A stretch of 64,000 nucleotides of DNA from Nitzschia sp. pyKryTriq1 (Eukaryota; Bacillariophyta; Bacillariophyceae; Bacillariales; Bacillariaceae), in NCBI GenBank assembly GCA_956465555.1, contig OY101118.1, positions 2,191,751 through 2,255,750 of the forward strand, given 5' to 3'. Below, piece after piece: positions 19,802-31,575 of this stretch (position 1 is the first letter of the stretch; each line of letters starts with the position of its first letter). The position numbers and the translations under genes were made by a program. The notes under the pieces were generated by a model. It searched no databases, was not told where the DNA came from, and worked only from the letters and a program-made list of their open reading frames with translations.

Positions 19802-20620
19802 AGTAGAGAAGTCCTACCTTACTCGAAACGGGAGTACTGTACGGCAGTTTATGTCTATACAGTATTCATATCTACTGGTAGCCTCTCTTCTAGCTTGCCA
19901 AACCAGCACCCTTCGAGAGTAAATCATCATCATTTGTGTTCTAGTCATTATAAAATTAGTGTGCTCTACTCTAGAGATGTGGGTAGATTGCGCTAGATAC
20001 TACTACCTCTAGTAGAGATTAATTGCTCTCGACCGTCAAGGTAGTAACTAAATTAGACAGTGCACTATTTCGCTGCTTTACGATATACTCTAGTACAGGG
20101 ACCTGCTCTAGTAGAGGTAGTATTTCACGAAATTTGTCGCACCTATTATCTACCGGTAGTAGCCCTACAGTATCTTCTGTAGAACACGAAGGCAAAGGCT
20201 GTCCGATAATTTCCGAGAAAAAGATCCACCCGGCGGGCGCGCATCCTCCGTCCTCCGCATTTTACTTTTTGACAATGGGCGCCGAGAAAATGAGAAGCAG
20301 CGCAAGCAGCCGCGATGCGATCGATGAGCGAGGGAAAGAGAAGTCTTTACCAATTCAAGCATAAAGAATAATACGGAACGGTCGCCGTGAGCATTCATTG
20401 CAGGGACTGACTACTCCGGCTAAGCAAGGTTCTCCGCTTCCAAGGGTCTCAACTCGAAGGCATGCTACCTGGTTCTGACCGTACACGTACGAGTACTCTG
20501 CAGACTTGAAGTTTCACACTTCCCACCACTCACTCACTCACTCGCTCGCTCACGGGACTACGAGTAGAAGTCTAGTTGCGGTGCTTTCTCCGCCGCTGTG
20601 CAATCAAAGTTTAGTTGATA
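19802..20620. other. Intergenic region with dispersed repeat copy B
   Basis: 819 bases without a supported gene. Holds the best copy of the dispersed repeat (20022-20090), flanked by CTCTAGTAGAG-type words, and then the promoter side of the USP48-like gene. Confidence 0.45.
20022..20090 (+). repeat. Dispersed short repeat, copy B (reference copy)
   Basis: Starts ATTGCTCTCGACCGTCAAGG, then TAGTAACTAAATTAGACAGT and GCACTATTTCGCTGCTTTAC. The copies at 10545, 37401 (inverted) and 60635 align to it. It encodes nothing obvious. Confidence 0.7.
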
Positions 20621-23600
20621 ATGTCCGATCCTCCAGCGAAGGAGCATGTTTCCGGTTTCTCGTCCTCTTCGGACGATTCCGTTGTGTTGGCGGATGGAGT
20701 TCAGCCTCCTCCCAAGAAAATGAACAACCACGCTGAAGTGGCCTCGAAAAAGGCGGCGGCGACGACGACGACGTCGACGACGAATGAAGAAGATACAAGT
20801 GCCTCCTTCTCAGAATCATCCACGCGAAACCGTTTCCAGGAAAAGGCCCTGAATGTTCTTGCCAAGGCTACAGAAGCTGTCGCGAGTGGTGTGAGTCGTC
20901 GCCTTCGTCGTACTCGTACTCGTAGCGGTGGTGATGGTGATGGTGGTGGTGGTGGTGGTGGTGGTGGTGGTTCATGCGATGGTACCACTGGCAGCTCGTC
21001 CGGCGGCGCAGGCGGGTCTTCTCCCAACAAGTCGGCTCCTACTGCTACTGCTATTGCTACGCTCCCAGGAGTCACCGAATTGGAGACGCTCATGAATGTG
21101 GCAGAATACGAAATTCATCAAGATCCGTACCGGGGCATAATGTCCCAACAGCAATCGCTGGAGACTCAAACATCCATAACCACGCCCTGGAATGCCTGTG
21201 AATGGGGGACCTTGCCACCCGAACCGATTGAGGATCCCGCCACGGAGCTTTTGGATCCTCAGATTGTCGTTCGCCATGTTGGAAATTGTGCGTGTCCTTC
21301 CATGAAAGAATGGACTAGAACTATTTTGGAGGAACGCGCCAAAAAGATTAGCAGCAGCAATAACAGCAACAAGAAGAGAAAACGAAATTCGAAATCGAAT
21401 GATAATGAACAGGAGAAACAACATCCATCCTCAGGATTGTTATCGTCGTCGTCATCGTCGTCATCGCCAAAACAACTCTTCACTGTAGGATTCAGACCAC
21501 AAGGGGACAAAAGACTACGAGGAGACAACTTTGTCTGTCCATGCGATTACAACCCGCTTTGCCTTGCATCTTTGGGGGGAATCATCAATGAAGTGATAGA
21601 AGAACGGTGTCGAGCCTTGGATGCTTCCCTTCCGTTGCCAACTCCTCCTCCCAAGCCGGCGTCGTCCACAGCGTTGACTGAATTCTTCAAGAAGAAGAAG
21701 AAGAAGAAGCTCACAACAAAAACGAGCAACGATGACACGAAGGATGATGATGGTGATGGTGATGCCGAGCTGGAAGTTCTGGGGGGTCCACCGCCACCCA
21801 AAAAACAAAAGGAATCATCATCATCATCATCATCATCGACGCCAAAATCCAAAGAACTGGTGATCGTCGATGTAGACAAGGTCGTCGAATCATCATCCAA
21901 TGGACGCAAGTTTAGGGACCCGGCCCTTGATGACAGTAGTGCCGATACACTTTCCTTCCAGGGGGATAATAATCCGAGCACTCCTATTACGAAAGACGCG
22001 AAAACCTCGGGAAAGAATCATCAGTCCCTGACTACGCCATTGCTGAAACATCGCGTGGGTCCGTTACCTGAGGAGGAAGACCCAGCCGAAATCTTCTCGT
22101 CATCCACAATACCCCCGCAAGATTTTAGCTGCATTGAATTTTCCTCCAAAACCAACGAAGCGCTTCAGAAAGTTCGACGTTCGATCGTGGTAGACACCGC
22201 TCCTATTCGTTCCTACATTCATCGGACATTGAGAATAGATCCTTCTACTATTGAGGATAAAGACGGTCTCACCATTGACAAGTACATCAAAATTCTGAAG
22301 GACTGGCACGAACGGCTTCAATTCCACAATCCAGTTCTCGATACGAAACAGCTCTCGGGAGATCGGATATCGCTCTCCATGCCGCCAGGGATTCGGAATT
22401 TGGGTGCGACTTGCTATTTGAATACGCAGCTTCAGTGTTTGGCTCAGAATGTGACGTTTTTGGAAGGAATCTTTTCGTGGCACGTGGTCGATACGAATCA
22501 CAAAATGAATGATGTCATGAACAAACTCCAGTCTCTGTTGGCAGAAATGTTCCTAGGCGGGAATTGCAAACTGACCACGCGACCTTTTTCCGACGCATTG
22601 GGTCTGCAACACCACGAACAACAAGATCCCAATGAGTTTGCACGTCTTCTTTTTGATCGAATGGAAGAATCCTTTCAGCAATGTGACAATGATGGAGACC
22701 TTAGCAACCTCTTGAGAAGGATCTTTCATGGTACCAGTACCTACGAGACCATCTGCATGACATGCGGCAAGGCCTCGGAACGGAGTGAAGGCTTCATGGA
22801 TCTGAATTTGCCCATTGTCAAACCACCGAAGGAACCCAAGAAAAATACCGGGACAATTAAAGAAGCCTTTGCCCTTTCTAGCGCAAAAAATGTTGATACC
22901 GATCTTCAGTATTGTTTGGACCAATACACGTGTGCTGAAATGTTGGACGGAGAAAACCAATACTTCTGTGACGCCTGCAATGCCAAGCGAGACGCAAAAC
23001 GAGTTCTCAAACTGACCGAACTTCCTCCGGTCCTCAATGTTCAACTCTCCCGTTATGTCTACGATCGGGAAAAGGGCGAAAAGAAGAAGGTCTCCGATAA
23101 GGTTCTTCTTCCCACTTCATTGACTGTACAGACAGGTGGCGTGACAAAGAAAAAGTATTTGCTCTGTGCAGTTATGAAACATCAAGGAACTTCCGCTTAT
23201 AGTGGACATTATTTGGCAGAAGCCATGGACTGGCTGACGGGGAAATGGTTCGAATTTAATGACGAAATAGTCAAACTGCTACCTGAGGGTCCCTCCTCCA
23301 GTTTCGACCCTGAGATGGTTGAGGAAATGAATGTCAATGGAGAGTCGAGTGGTACCAACAAGGAGAATACCACAAAATTGGAGCCCTCGGGCAGCCAGGA
23401 TGCCTACAACATGTACTATGTCGAGGAGGGTTACTTGTCCCAAACTGCCAAGAAATCAACTCTGTGGCGAGAGAAACTGTGCAAATCCGGCCCAAACGCT
23501 GGCGAAGTCCTCGACGACATCACAGACGACCGAAAGGGGGCATTTCGGGACTTAACGGAGTAAGTTGTTTGTCTGTGCGTCGTTTTGCTTCGCACCAAAT

Positions 23601-26600
23601 CGCTGCATTTTCCTCAGTCATATATGTTTGTCCCTTGTCAGAATGTGTTTTGAGGACTCTTACATATCAGAGCGGCTAAGTCGACGAAAAGCGGGCATTC
23701 GAAAATACATGCTACCAAATGTGCAAGCGCTCGTCCCAAACAAGTCCGCATCAGGTGGGGAGATTGGAGCTTGGGTTCCGACTGACTTTCTTAAACGCTA
23801 CCTACAGTGTCGAGAAGATAATGACCTTGATTCAATCATTGGCGGCTTCAGTCCTATTTTAAATGAGGCCTCGATATTATGTGAGCACAAATGCTTGTCT
23901 CCAAAAACCGCACGAGCAGGAAAACTTCTTCCGATCCCTATCTACAATGCCTTGCTATCTTTGCTTCGGGGTGAGCGGGCTTTGCTTCATCAGGGAGACG
24001 CATCTGAGGTTGATGAAATTGAGGGGTGCAAGATAACACCGACCAGCAATTTGATATGCCATGAATGTTCGAAGACGCACAGAGATCAGTTGTCGGAGAA
24101 ACTAGAATTATTGAGAGCCGCCAAGGAACTGTATGATGCTTTGGACACAAAGAAGGCAGATGCTGCAGTTGATTTCAACGAGGGTGAGGAGCCCAAGTCT
24201 GACGAGGAAATGTATGTATACGTCGTGTCACGACAGACTGCCACAAAGTTCCGCCGTCGTGTGGGGGCCATAATAAAGTCGGTTGCAAAATGTGAAGGTG
24301 GAGGGAAAGTTGAGCATACTTTGAATTCAAATGAAATGCCCATCTATGAAGGTTTGGGTGCAATCGACATCTCTTCCATAACGCAGCATACTCTACCAGA
24401 AAACGGAAATGGCAAGCTACCCGTCTCAAAGGCATCAGATTCTGAAGACCTTGACAAATATTTTAATACCAACATCACATGTAAGTACGGCTTGCAGTCG
24501 AACAAATTATGGTTTCATCCTCGTGAGTCACTAATATTCGCACAGGCTCCCATCGAAATTGTAATTCCATGTACAATGGGCGACAGGTTCGCTACCTTGG
24601 CCAAAGGGAGTGGAGCTTGGTAAAGAAATTATTTCCAGATGCTATCGAGCACAGACGAAAGCGAGAGTTAAAAAATGGCAAGAACGATGTGGATATATAC
24701 GACCAAGATTGCTCTATATGTCGAGCAGAAAAGGCATCCGTGGAAACTCTCAAAGAAGCCATACAAGCGTGGGCCGCAAGAACTCGAGCGGACACCGACC
24801 TCAAGAGTCTGCTGGACGGAAAGCGCACTCTTTCACGCGAGCAAGAGGTTTCCAACTTTGCAGCTGCAACGAGCGGCTGCCGCCTGGTGCACAAGTCCGA
24901 CATCACAACATGGCGAGAGGCTGTCAAGCTCCTTTCAAATACTCAGAAAATCAAAGGTGACAGTTGCGGCGACGTGAGGTCATTCGCCGAGAACCTGGTC
25001 TTTCCGAGCTGCCACACTGTCGTACTTGAGTTTGAGAATGAACCCGTGGACAAGCTTGTGGCGAGTATCCGATCTTTCATCTGTCGTGAGCACCATGGGG
25101 TGGTCAAAAGGGCCATTCTTGGGAACGCTGCAAGCAACGATGAAAATGAGCTGCGGACGCTTGCCGATTACATCACCGTCGTTGGCAACGAGGAGTATCG
25201 GGCCTATATTTCGTCCCTGGCCACCCTTCTACGTATCCTCCGAGTCGATGGCAACCCCATTCGCAATCTCATGGGAAGCCCAATTGCCGTCGATGAAGAG
25301 AAAGCCTTCATCAAGCAAGTCCGGGATGTTGCCGCTTCGCACCACCCGCTCATTCAGAATCATCGATGCAATGAGGCAAGTGAAGGCGAAAACACAAACG
25401 CTCTAAGTTTCACACATGAAGGTTCTGTCAAGAAGTTTACGCTTGTCCCGGCCTTGTGTGAACACGACACTTGTATTAAAGAGTGTGCTCCGCTTCAAGA
25501 CGTAGCGAAGGAAAAGGACGACGAACGCATCGAGAGTATTTCTGTGGACAGTTGTGACGCAAAACCGTCAGCAAAGAAATCCACCAAGAACCGCGGAGCT
25601 GGTGTCTCCGACCCGATTCTAGTCGAATCCGATCTCGATGAGGACACGAATGATGGTCTCTTTCCATTTCGCGTTTTCGAACTTGAATCTGGGGCAACCA
25701 AGGAACAAGCCCTGGATTCTCTCCAGAGTATTTCCGCCATACCGAACGATTTTGAGGCAAACGCCAACGATCTTCGTAGATCCAGCAGAAAGCGCAAGGC
25801 AAATTATCCGTGTGGTCCGCTTCTCAGCGAAAATTCAGTGAAGATTGGTTTGTATCACAATTTTGCGGCCATCTGTCTCTGCATGTACGAGCAATCGAAC
25901 ATTCCAGCAAACTATGGGAAACTCTTTCTTGTGCTAACTCCACAATTCGAGAAACCCCTCATTGACGAAGCTAGCCCACGCGGGACCGAGTCGGAGCTCA
26001 CCCTTGAAGAAAAAATCCACAACATGCGAGAAGGCCGACCCGACGATGACAATTTTGACTCAACGAAGCATGTACTTCTCCTGTACCAAACAGACTCTGA
26101 AACGAGCAATGGCGACGATCCACTTCACGAAACCCTCATCGAATCCTTGTTTCAATTTGCCAATTTTGGCTCTCGGAGTGAGAAAAAGTCTGGTATTTCT
26201 TCTTCCACCAAGAAGGGCCCATCAACTCCCGTGAAAAAGAAAAGTAGACCCTCCGAGCGTGGATTCATGGGGACATTGCTTCAATCAGGGGCGCCTCCAG
26301 CGCCAGCTCCTTCCAGCAACGGCGGCGGCGACGACGACGACGACAGCGTGATCCAGAGTCATCCCGAGGCATCCACGATTTCCGATGACGACAAAGATCG
26401 TCCTCGACCAAGCATGGTAGTAGACGACACTTCGCCACAATCCTCTCGACCCTCGTCTATCGATATCAACCGAATGGTCTTGAGCGATGACGATGATTCG
26501 CAGGATGAAGCAATATTGAAACGATCGCCGACCTTTAGCAAGAAACAGAGTAGGGACTCGGCTCCAAAAAATCCTCCCAACAATGCGGCGACTATCATTG

Positions 26601-26806
26601 ATACATCTATTATCGATCGCGAAGAGGAAGCTCGTGCAGAACTGAGCCAACGAGTTTTCGAAGATCTTGAAAAGTGCGTGGATGAAAGCACAGCCGATCA
26701 TACTAGGATGTGGAACGCCATGCATTATGCGATCACCGAGTTCCCAGCACTGAACGACGCCCCTGCGTTGTTGGACATTGCTTATGCCAAATACATGGAA
26801 TCATAG
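20621..26806 (+). CDS. USP48-like ubiquitin-specific protease with DUSP-type domains
   Basis: Three exons, 20621-23559, 23642-24480 and 24546-26806; introns of 82 nt (GTAAGT...TGTCAG, phase 2) and 65 nt (GTAAGT...CACAG, phase 1) keep one frame of 2012 residues. The N-terminus is low complexity with poly-Gly, poly-Ser and a Lys run. The USP domain spans about residues 588-920: Cys box GIRNLGATCYLNTQLQCLAQ with C598, QQDPNEFARLLFDRMEE, a CxxC...CxxC zinc ribbon (CMTCGK, CDACNA), and the His box SAYSGHYLAEAMDW with H863. The wording of these boxes is closest to USP48. Downstream, ILCEHKCLSPKTARAGKLLP with WVPTDFLKRYL and, across intron 2, ITCSHRNCN...GQREWSLVKKLF look like two DUSP domains, as in USP48. 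A Ser/Asp-rich tail ends the protein. It is predicted to remove ubiquitin in the nucleus. Confidence 0.92.
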
Positions 26807-26946
26807 ACTCTACTAGACGAGCGAAAGCCTTTTACAGTAACTCTATAAGCGAGCTCGTTTACCACAACTGCTGTATCATATCACAGAATATGACTACTTA
26901 CGGATAAGTAGTGACAACTGACTTATTGTCTGTGCTAACCCACCAA

Positions 26947-29679
26947 TTAAAAGAAAATCGACGCCGCCGCATTGCTGGCCTGATGATGTCCAATGGGTTC
27001 TGATACCTGAGACCCCATCAAAAAGTCAATGACCTCCAATTTCGCTTTCTTGGGGACCCGTCCCAGAGGGGGCTCAGTCGCATCTTTACCACCGTAGATT
27101 TCAAACCGACGCTTGGCATGATAGTCAGCCGTCTCGGCTCCCTTGGCTAGTTGGGGTCGAAGGGCCAGATCGGCCATGCTCGTGGCTTCTTCCAAGGTTT
27201 CTCCTTGGAGGACTCTGGCACGAGTGGGAACTCCGGACTGGCGTTCCAATGCTTGTTCCATTCGTTTCACGGTCATGGCAGCATTACCAGCGGCCTGTGC
27301 CTGCTGACGAGGAACATCGCACCCCAATCGCAAGGACAAGGGTGGTTTTTCAGGTTCCTTCTTTTTGGCCTCCTCGCCATTTCCATTTTCTCCTGTCGTC
27401 GTCGTCGTCTTGGTATCAGTCGTATTCTTATTCTTGTTGGTATGTTGTTGATGCCACAAACGAATCCCATCCAAATTTTGTCGTTGACGAGCACATTGAA
27501 TCGCTCGTTCCAGAATGCCTTTGAGGTAAATCTCGGTTCCTTCCGACAACATGGCCAGCGTCGTATCTTGTTCGGCCGTTTCTTCATTGACCCAAGAAAT
27601 GTCTGGCCCTGTAGTCTTATTACCCGTACTCGTACTATCTTTCGTGTCTGGCGAACCTGGAGTTTGAGGTAGGGTCAATCCAGCATCCCCCACCACAGGT
27701 TGCTGCGAGGCCCGCTGTTGTTGCTGTTGTTTGTACTCTCGCAAGCGAACGACGGCCCACGCCGTCCGGGCGGAGACGACATTGCGTGTGCCCCACCCCG
27801 CCCGTGGTCCCATGGTATTCGCATCCTCCTCCTTGGATGCCGGTTTGCTTCCTGTCAATTCTCCATACAACAAATTATTTTGCTCGTCCGTTAGTTGCAA
27901 ATCCATCTTGGATCCTAACAAGAGCCCTGCTGTCTTCCAATCATAATCAATCGCGTGATCAACGAGTTCCATGAGTTCATTGTATTCACGGGGCGGCAAG
28001 GCTTCGGCTGCATCGACGGGAGGAGCCGCCACTGCTGCTGCGGTCTTTTGGGCGGTGGAAGCTGCCGCATTTTGAGTCGAGGCAGCACTGGTAGTCGTGC
28101 TCGCTTTGCTGCGACTGGACGAGGCTCCCGTACTCGATTTGCGTTTGACTTGTTTCTTTCCTACAGACGCACCCTTCCCTCCACTGCCTTTTCCACCGCT
28201 TGCCACTTTGGCTTTTTGAGTGGCGATTTCCCGCTGGACTTGTTGAATCGTCGGGACAGCTGCTGCCGCTGCACTACTCCCTGCTTGTTGCTGCTGTTGT
28301 TGCTTGGCTTTGGCAGCCTTGGCCAGTTGCAACTTGCGCTGCTTTTCTTGCAACTGTTGCTGTTGTTGCGCCGTCCGACCACTACTGCTACTGCTGGCCG
28401 CCGCACCACCGGTTGAGCCTCCTGTTCGGGTACTACCATTCCCAGCACTACCAGAACCACCAATACCACTACCACCCCCAGAAGAAGCAGCAGTAGTAGT
28501 AGCACTGCCACCACCACCACCACTCGCGGCCGCTGCGGCTGCCGCCTTTTTTTGTTCCAAAAAGTGTTTCAAGTAAGCTTCGGCTCGTTTCCAGTATTGT
28601 TCTCCCACTAGGGCTTTGAGTCGTTCCTTCATGGCAGCTGTTACACTCTCATATCCCTTTTCTTGTCGTTTATTGCGATCCGCACAATCTTTAATGATAA
28701 GTTTGGCTTGTTGATGCAATTTGGGATCTTTTTGTTCGAGATATTTGATCAAGACGCGAGTAAACATGAGAAACTTTTCTTTTTGGCGACGCAATTCTCG
28801 TTCCATGGCGGCACGATCTGTAGTTGTAACTGCTGATGAGGATCCTCCTCGAGAAAGAGCTTGCTGTTGAGGGGGTGGTGCTTGTTGTTGTTGCTGCTGT
28901 TGAGGCGGGCCCCGATTGTACTGTTGCTGCTGCTGCTGCTGAGGAGGAATAACTTGTTGACGTTGTTGTTGTTGTTGAGGGAGTGGCGCTTGTTGTTGTT
29001 GTTGCTGCTGCTGTTGCTGCTGATGACGTTCCTTGATGCGATGCAAGGGCGTTGGCGCAAAGGGGTCCGGAACACCGGTGGGAGTGGTACCACCAACGGT
29101 GGGATGATGGCTGCTGCCACTCGACGGACGATGAGACTGGGAATGATACTGAGGTTGCTGTGGCGGAGGAGCCACTGCTGGTTGCTGCTGCTGATGATGC
29201 GGCAAGACATGAGGCCGATTGGGCATCAAAGGTCGGACTGACGAGGGGCCACCCCCTTGCTGCTGCTGATGGTGTTGATGTTGTTGTTGTTGCTGTGGGG
29301 GTGGTGCTTGTTGTTGCGGTTGTTGTTGCGGAGGAGGACCCGGCGATGAAAGATTGTTCGTTGGCGGAGTACTCGCTCCACTAGAATTCGTCGGTGTCGA
29401 TCGTTTTGGTTGCGATTGATACAAACTCTTGAGACGAGCCATTTGATCCGACTGGCTCAACTTGCCACCACCAGACGCAGCAGCAACAGGAGGAGGCGCT
29501 GCGGCTGCTGGACTGGCTGCTGCCGGTACTTGTACTGGCGGAGCGGGTGCTGGAATAGCCGCCACGGCAGATGCTGCTGTTCCTCCTACTGGAACATTGA
29601 CTTGGACTTCTTCGTCGGATTCACCAGAGGATGAATCATCGTCTCCCATGAGGAGCGACTCCATGTTGTTGCCGGACAT
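26947..29679 (-). CDS. Gln-rich nuclear protein, possibly TFIID subunit TAF4-like
   Basis: 910 residues, single exon, starting MSGNNMESLLMGDDDSSSGE. The first 280 residues are Pro/Gln/Ala low complexity built from CAG/CAA microsatellites. Residues of about 290-370 form a compact helical segment (EKFLMFTRVLIKYLEQKDPK; ERLKALVGEQYWKRAEAYLK). After Gly/Ser and Gln-rich linkers, the C-terminal 330 residues are again ordered: LMELVDHAIDYDWKTAGLLL, then TTLAMLSEGTEIYLKGILER leading into AIQCARQRQNLDG, which fits the histone-fold pattern of the TAF4 C-terminal domain, and a basic tail (GRVPKKAKLEVIDFLMG). A TAF4 or SAGA Ada1-like role is inferred from this pattern only. It converges on the USP48-like gene (140 bases apart). 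Confidence 0.6.
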   Translation of the reverse strand: MSGNNMESLLMGDDDSSSGESDEEVQVNVPVGGTAASAVAAIPAPAPPVQVPAAASPAAAAPPPVAAASGGGKLSQSDQMARLKSLYQSQPKRSTPTNSSGASTPPTNNLSSPGPPPQQQPQQQAPPPQQQQQHQHHQQQQGGGPSSVRPLMPNRPHVLPHHQQQQPAVAPPPQQPQYHSQSHRPSSGSSHHPTVGGTTPTGVPDPFAPTPLHRIKERHQQQQQQQQQQQAPLPQQQQQRQQVIPPQQQQQQQYNRGPPQQQQQQQAPPPQQQALSRGGSSSAVTTTDRAAMERELRRQKEKFLMFTRVLIKYLEQKDPKLHQQAKLIIKDCADRNKRQEKGYESVTAAMKERLKALVGEQYWKRAEAYLKHFLEQKKAAAAAAASGGGGGSATTTAASSGGGSGIGGSGSAGNGSTRTGGSTGGAAASSSSSGRTAQQQQQLQEKQRKLQLAKAAKAKQQQQQQAGSSAAAAAVPTIQQVQREIATQKAKVASGGKGSGGKGASVGKKQVKRKSSTGASSSRSKASTTTSAASTQNAAASTAQKTAAAVAAPPVDAAEALPPREYNELMELVDHAIDYDWKTAGLLLGSKMDLQLTDEQNNLLYGELTGSKPASKEEDANTMGPRAGWGTRNVVSARTAWAVVRLREYKQQQQQRASQQPVVGDAGLTLPQTPGSPDTKDSTSTGNKTTGPDISWVNEETAEQDTTLAMLSEGTEIYLKGILERAIQCARQRQNLDGIRLWHQQHTNKNKNTTDTKTTTTTGENGNGEEAKKKEPEKPPLSLRLGCDVPRQQAQAAGNAAMTVKRMEQALERQSGVPTRARVLQGETLEEATSMADLALRPQLAKGAETADYHAKRRFEIYGGKDATEPPLGRVPKKAKLEVIDFLMGSQVSEPIGHHQASNAAASIFF

Positions 29680-30329
29680 GATGCTTGATAATAACCTGCA
29701 GACTGACTGACTGACTGACGGAATGAATGAAGCTGACCTCCACCCAGAAGTTATCCTTCTTCCACAGTAGCGGTAACAGGAATATGTTGATCAAGACAAC
29801 AGAGGAAGCTCAGCAACTGCAATATGTATCCATAGGAGGAGAGTGAAAATACCAGCAGGAGAGACCCTGAAGAGACCCATGCAAGCAGCCAAGCGATGAG
29901 CCAAGGACCGGATCCTCAATCCGAAAAAACAAACGTTGTCGTTCGGCGCCGATCATCGGAGAGAGAGAACGTCGGTGGCGACGCGCGCACACGCGCGCAA
30001 GACATACGAAGGATATGGGGACAGACACCTCTTTCGATTTTGCGGGATTTTGGTATTGGTGCGGAGGACGATCCATCCGAGTGAAAAAGTTTTTGAAAAA
30101 AATGACACATACTGTATTCTACTACGAACCGGTAGTGTGTAGATAGTCTATGTATCTCTCCGCCTCTACCTCTCACAACCTCACTTCTCACTACCGGTAC
30201 TTGTACTGTATGAGTTGGTGTCAACACAAGAAAACACAAACAGTAACACCAATGGAGCGACGAAGGATAACAATATCTTAGTAGAGTCCACTTCTGACTG
30301 TACTAGTCTACCTATTCCATCGACGAACG
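29680..30329. promoter_or_regulatory. Divergent intergenic region
   Basis: 650 bases between divergent genes. Contains TGACTGACTGACTGACTG-like sequence just upstream of the minus-strand gene (about 29700) and ACTACCGGTACTTGTACTGT near 30190, upstream of the plus-strand gene. Confidence 0.4.
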
Positions 30330-31331
30330 ATGCTATCACCCCTTCGTTCCAGCCGGGAACGAGCATCCTCGTCGTTGTCTCCTTCCAAAAAGGCGGACCC
30401 ACTCCATCATCATCATCATCCTCCCCGTTACGTTCATTCGACTCGCAATACTAAACGAGCCGTTATTCGAAAGGGTCCTCTGTGGATCAGCGCTGGAATT
30501 CTCGTCTTGGTTCCCCTTTTCATTTTAAATGTCCAATTGTGGTTGTATCAAGATCCAGCTATACAAGGAGATCAATTGGTGGAGTCGCAACATTGGAGGC
30601 CGCCATCACGAATATTAGCTGAAACGGATGTGGCGAAATGCATTCAGTGGGAATCGACGGGACAACTGGTCTGGGTACAACGGGATACGGTACAAATACT
30701 TGTGGTGGATGCTCAAAATCAATGGTGGTTTGTGCCTGCTACTAGTACTACTAGTGCTACTCCTAATGCGGATGCTTCCCATTACAATAATCATACCACG
30801 CGTTTCACCAAATTACAACTGGTGCAAGGCAACATTCAGCGGCCACCACCATCGACACAACAAAAACAACAACAATCACAGCCACCGGATCTGTATCAAT
30901 TTTCCACAACTTTGGGAGACGATGTCAGTCCCTGGCATGCCGCACAACGGATCGTTCAAGAACAATGGGGAATTCCCTCACAGCTCTTACGAATCACCGA
31001 CTATGACGGATATACCGAAGGAAAGGTTCCACCTCTGGCCCAAGAGCATTGGAAATTTTTGGGGCGAATGCCACTGATGGAAAATAACTATTTTCACCAT
31101 CATCATCATCATCATTATGCTGGAGACTTTAGTGGATACTTGTACACATATCTTTGGAAGGTCCAAAGTGCACCGCCCGCCAACAATGGCAATGCTATCA
31201 TTATTGCCTTGCCGAGAGCCGAGCTCCAACGAGCGATTATGCAACAAAGGTTTGTCGAAATTCGGTCTTTGGCATCCTTGGCACTGGCACTGGCCTCTAC
31301 TTCTACCAGTACTAGGAACACAATACAGTAG
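30330..31331 (+). CDS. Type II membrane protein with a Nudix-like domain lacking a full Nudix box
   Basis: 333 residues. A basic cytosolic-type N-terminus is followed by one membrane segment near residues 50-72 (GPLWISAGILVLVPLFILNV, then QLWLY), suggesting a type II anchor. The rest resembles a Nudix fold: VWVQRDTVQILVVDAQNQWW as the first strand pair, SPWHAAQRIVQEQWGI in the place of the Nudix box, and SGYLYTYLWKVQSA as a later strand. The canonical GX5EX7REUXEEXGU residues are mostly missing, so hydrolase activity is doubtful. A run of seven His comes from a CAT microsatellite. Several low-complexity inserts (Gln, Thr/Ser) lie between strands. The family call is tentative. Confidence 0.6.
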   Translation: MLSPLRSSRERASSSLSPSKKADPLHHHHHPPRYVHSTRNTKRAVIRKGPLWISAGILVLVPLFILNVQLWLYQDPAIQGDQLVESQHWRPPSRILAETDVAKCIQWESTGQLVWVQRDTVQILVVDAQNQWWFVPATSTTSATPNADASHYNNHTTRFTKLQLVQGNIQRPPPSTQQKQQQSQPPDLYQFSTTLGDDVSPWHAAQRIVQEQWGIPSQLLRITDYDGYTEGKVPPLAQEHWKFLGRMPLMENNYFHHHHHHHYAGDFSGYLYTYLWKVQSAPPANNGNAIIIALPRAELQRAIMQQRFVEIRSLASLALALASTSTSTRNTIQ

Positions 31332-31575
31332 GGCAAGGAGTAGGTGCCAATGTGACAGGATGAACATTGGTGTTCGTTAAAAGCAATGGGCGATCAATCG
31401 ATTCCTCAACGAATTATTTGCCCGGATCGCAACCATGGGCGCCATTAAAGACGAATGCCCGCAGGCTCAACCTGCCCACTTCGCCCGTCCCATCATCCTG
31501 TTCACTGTCTAGTATCCATTTTTCCTAGCTTTCGTTTCTGAAACTACGAACTATCAGTCCCCTATTATGGGTAGC

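Noticed and set aside
20701-21093. Minus-strand frame with poly-Pro
   Set aside because: Mirror of the poly-Gly tract in the USP48-like gene.
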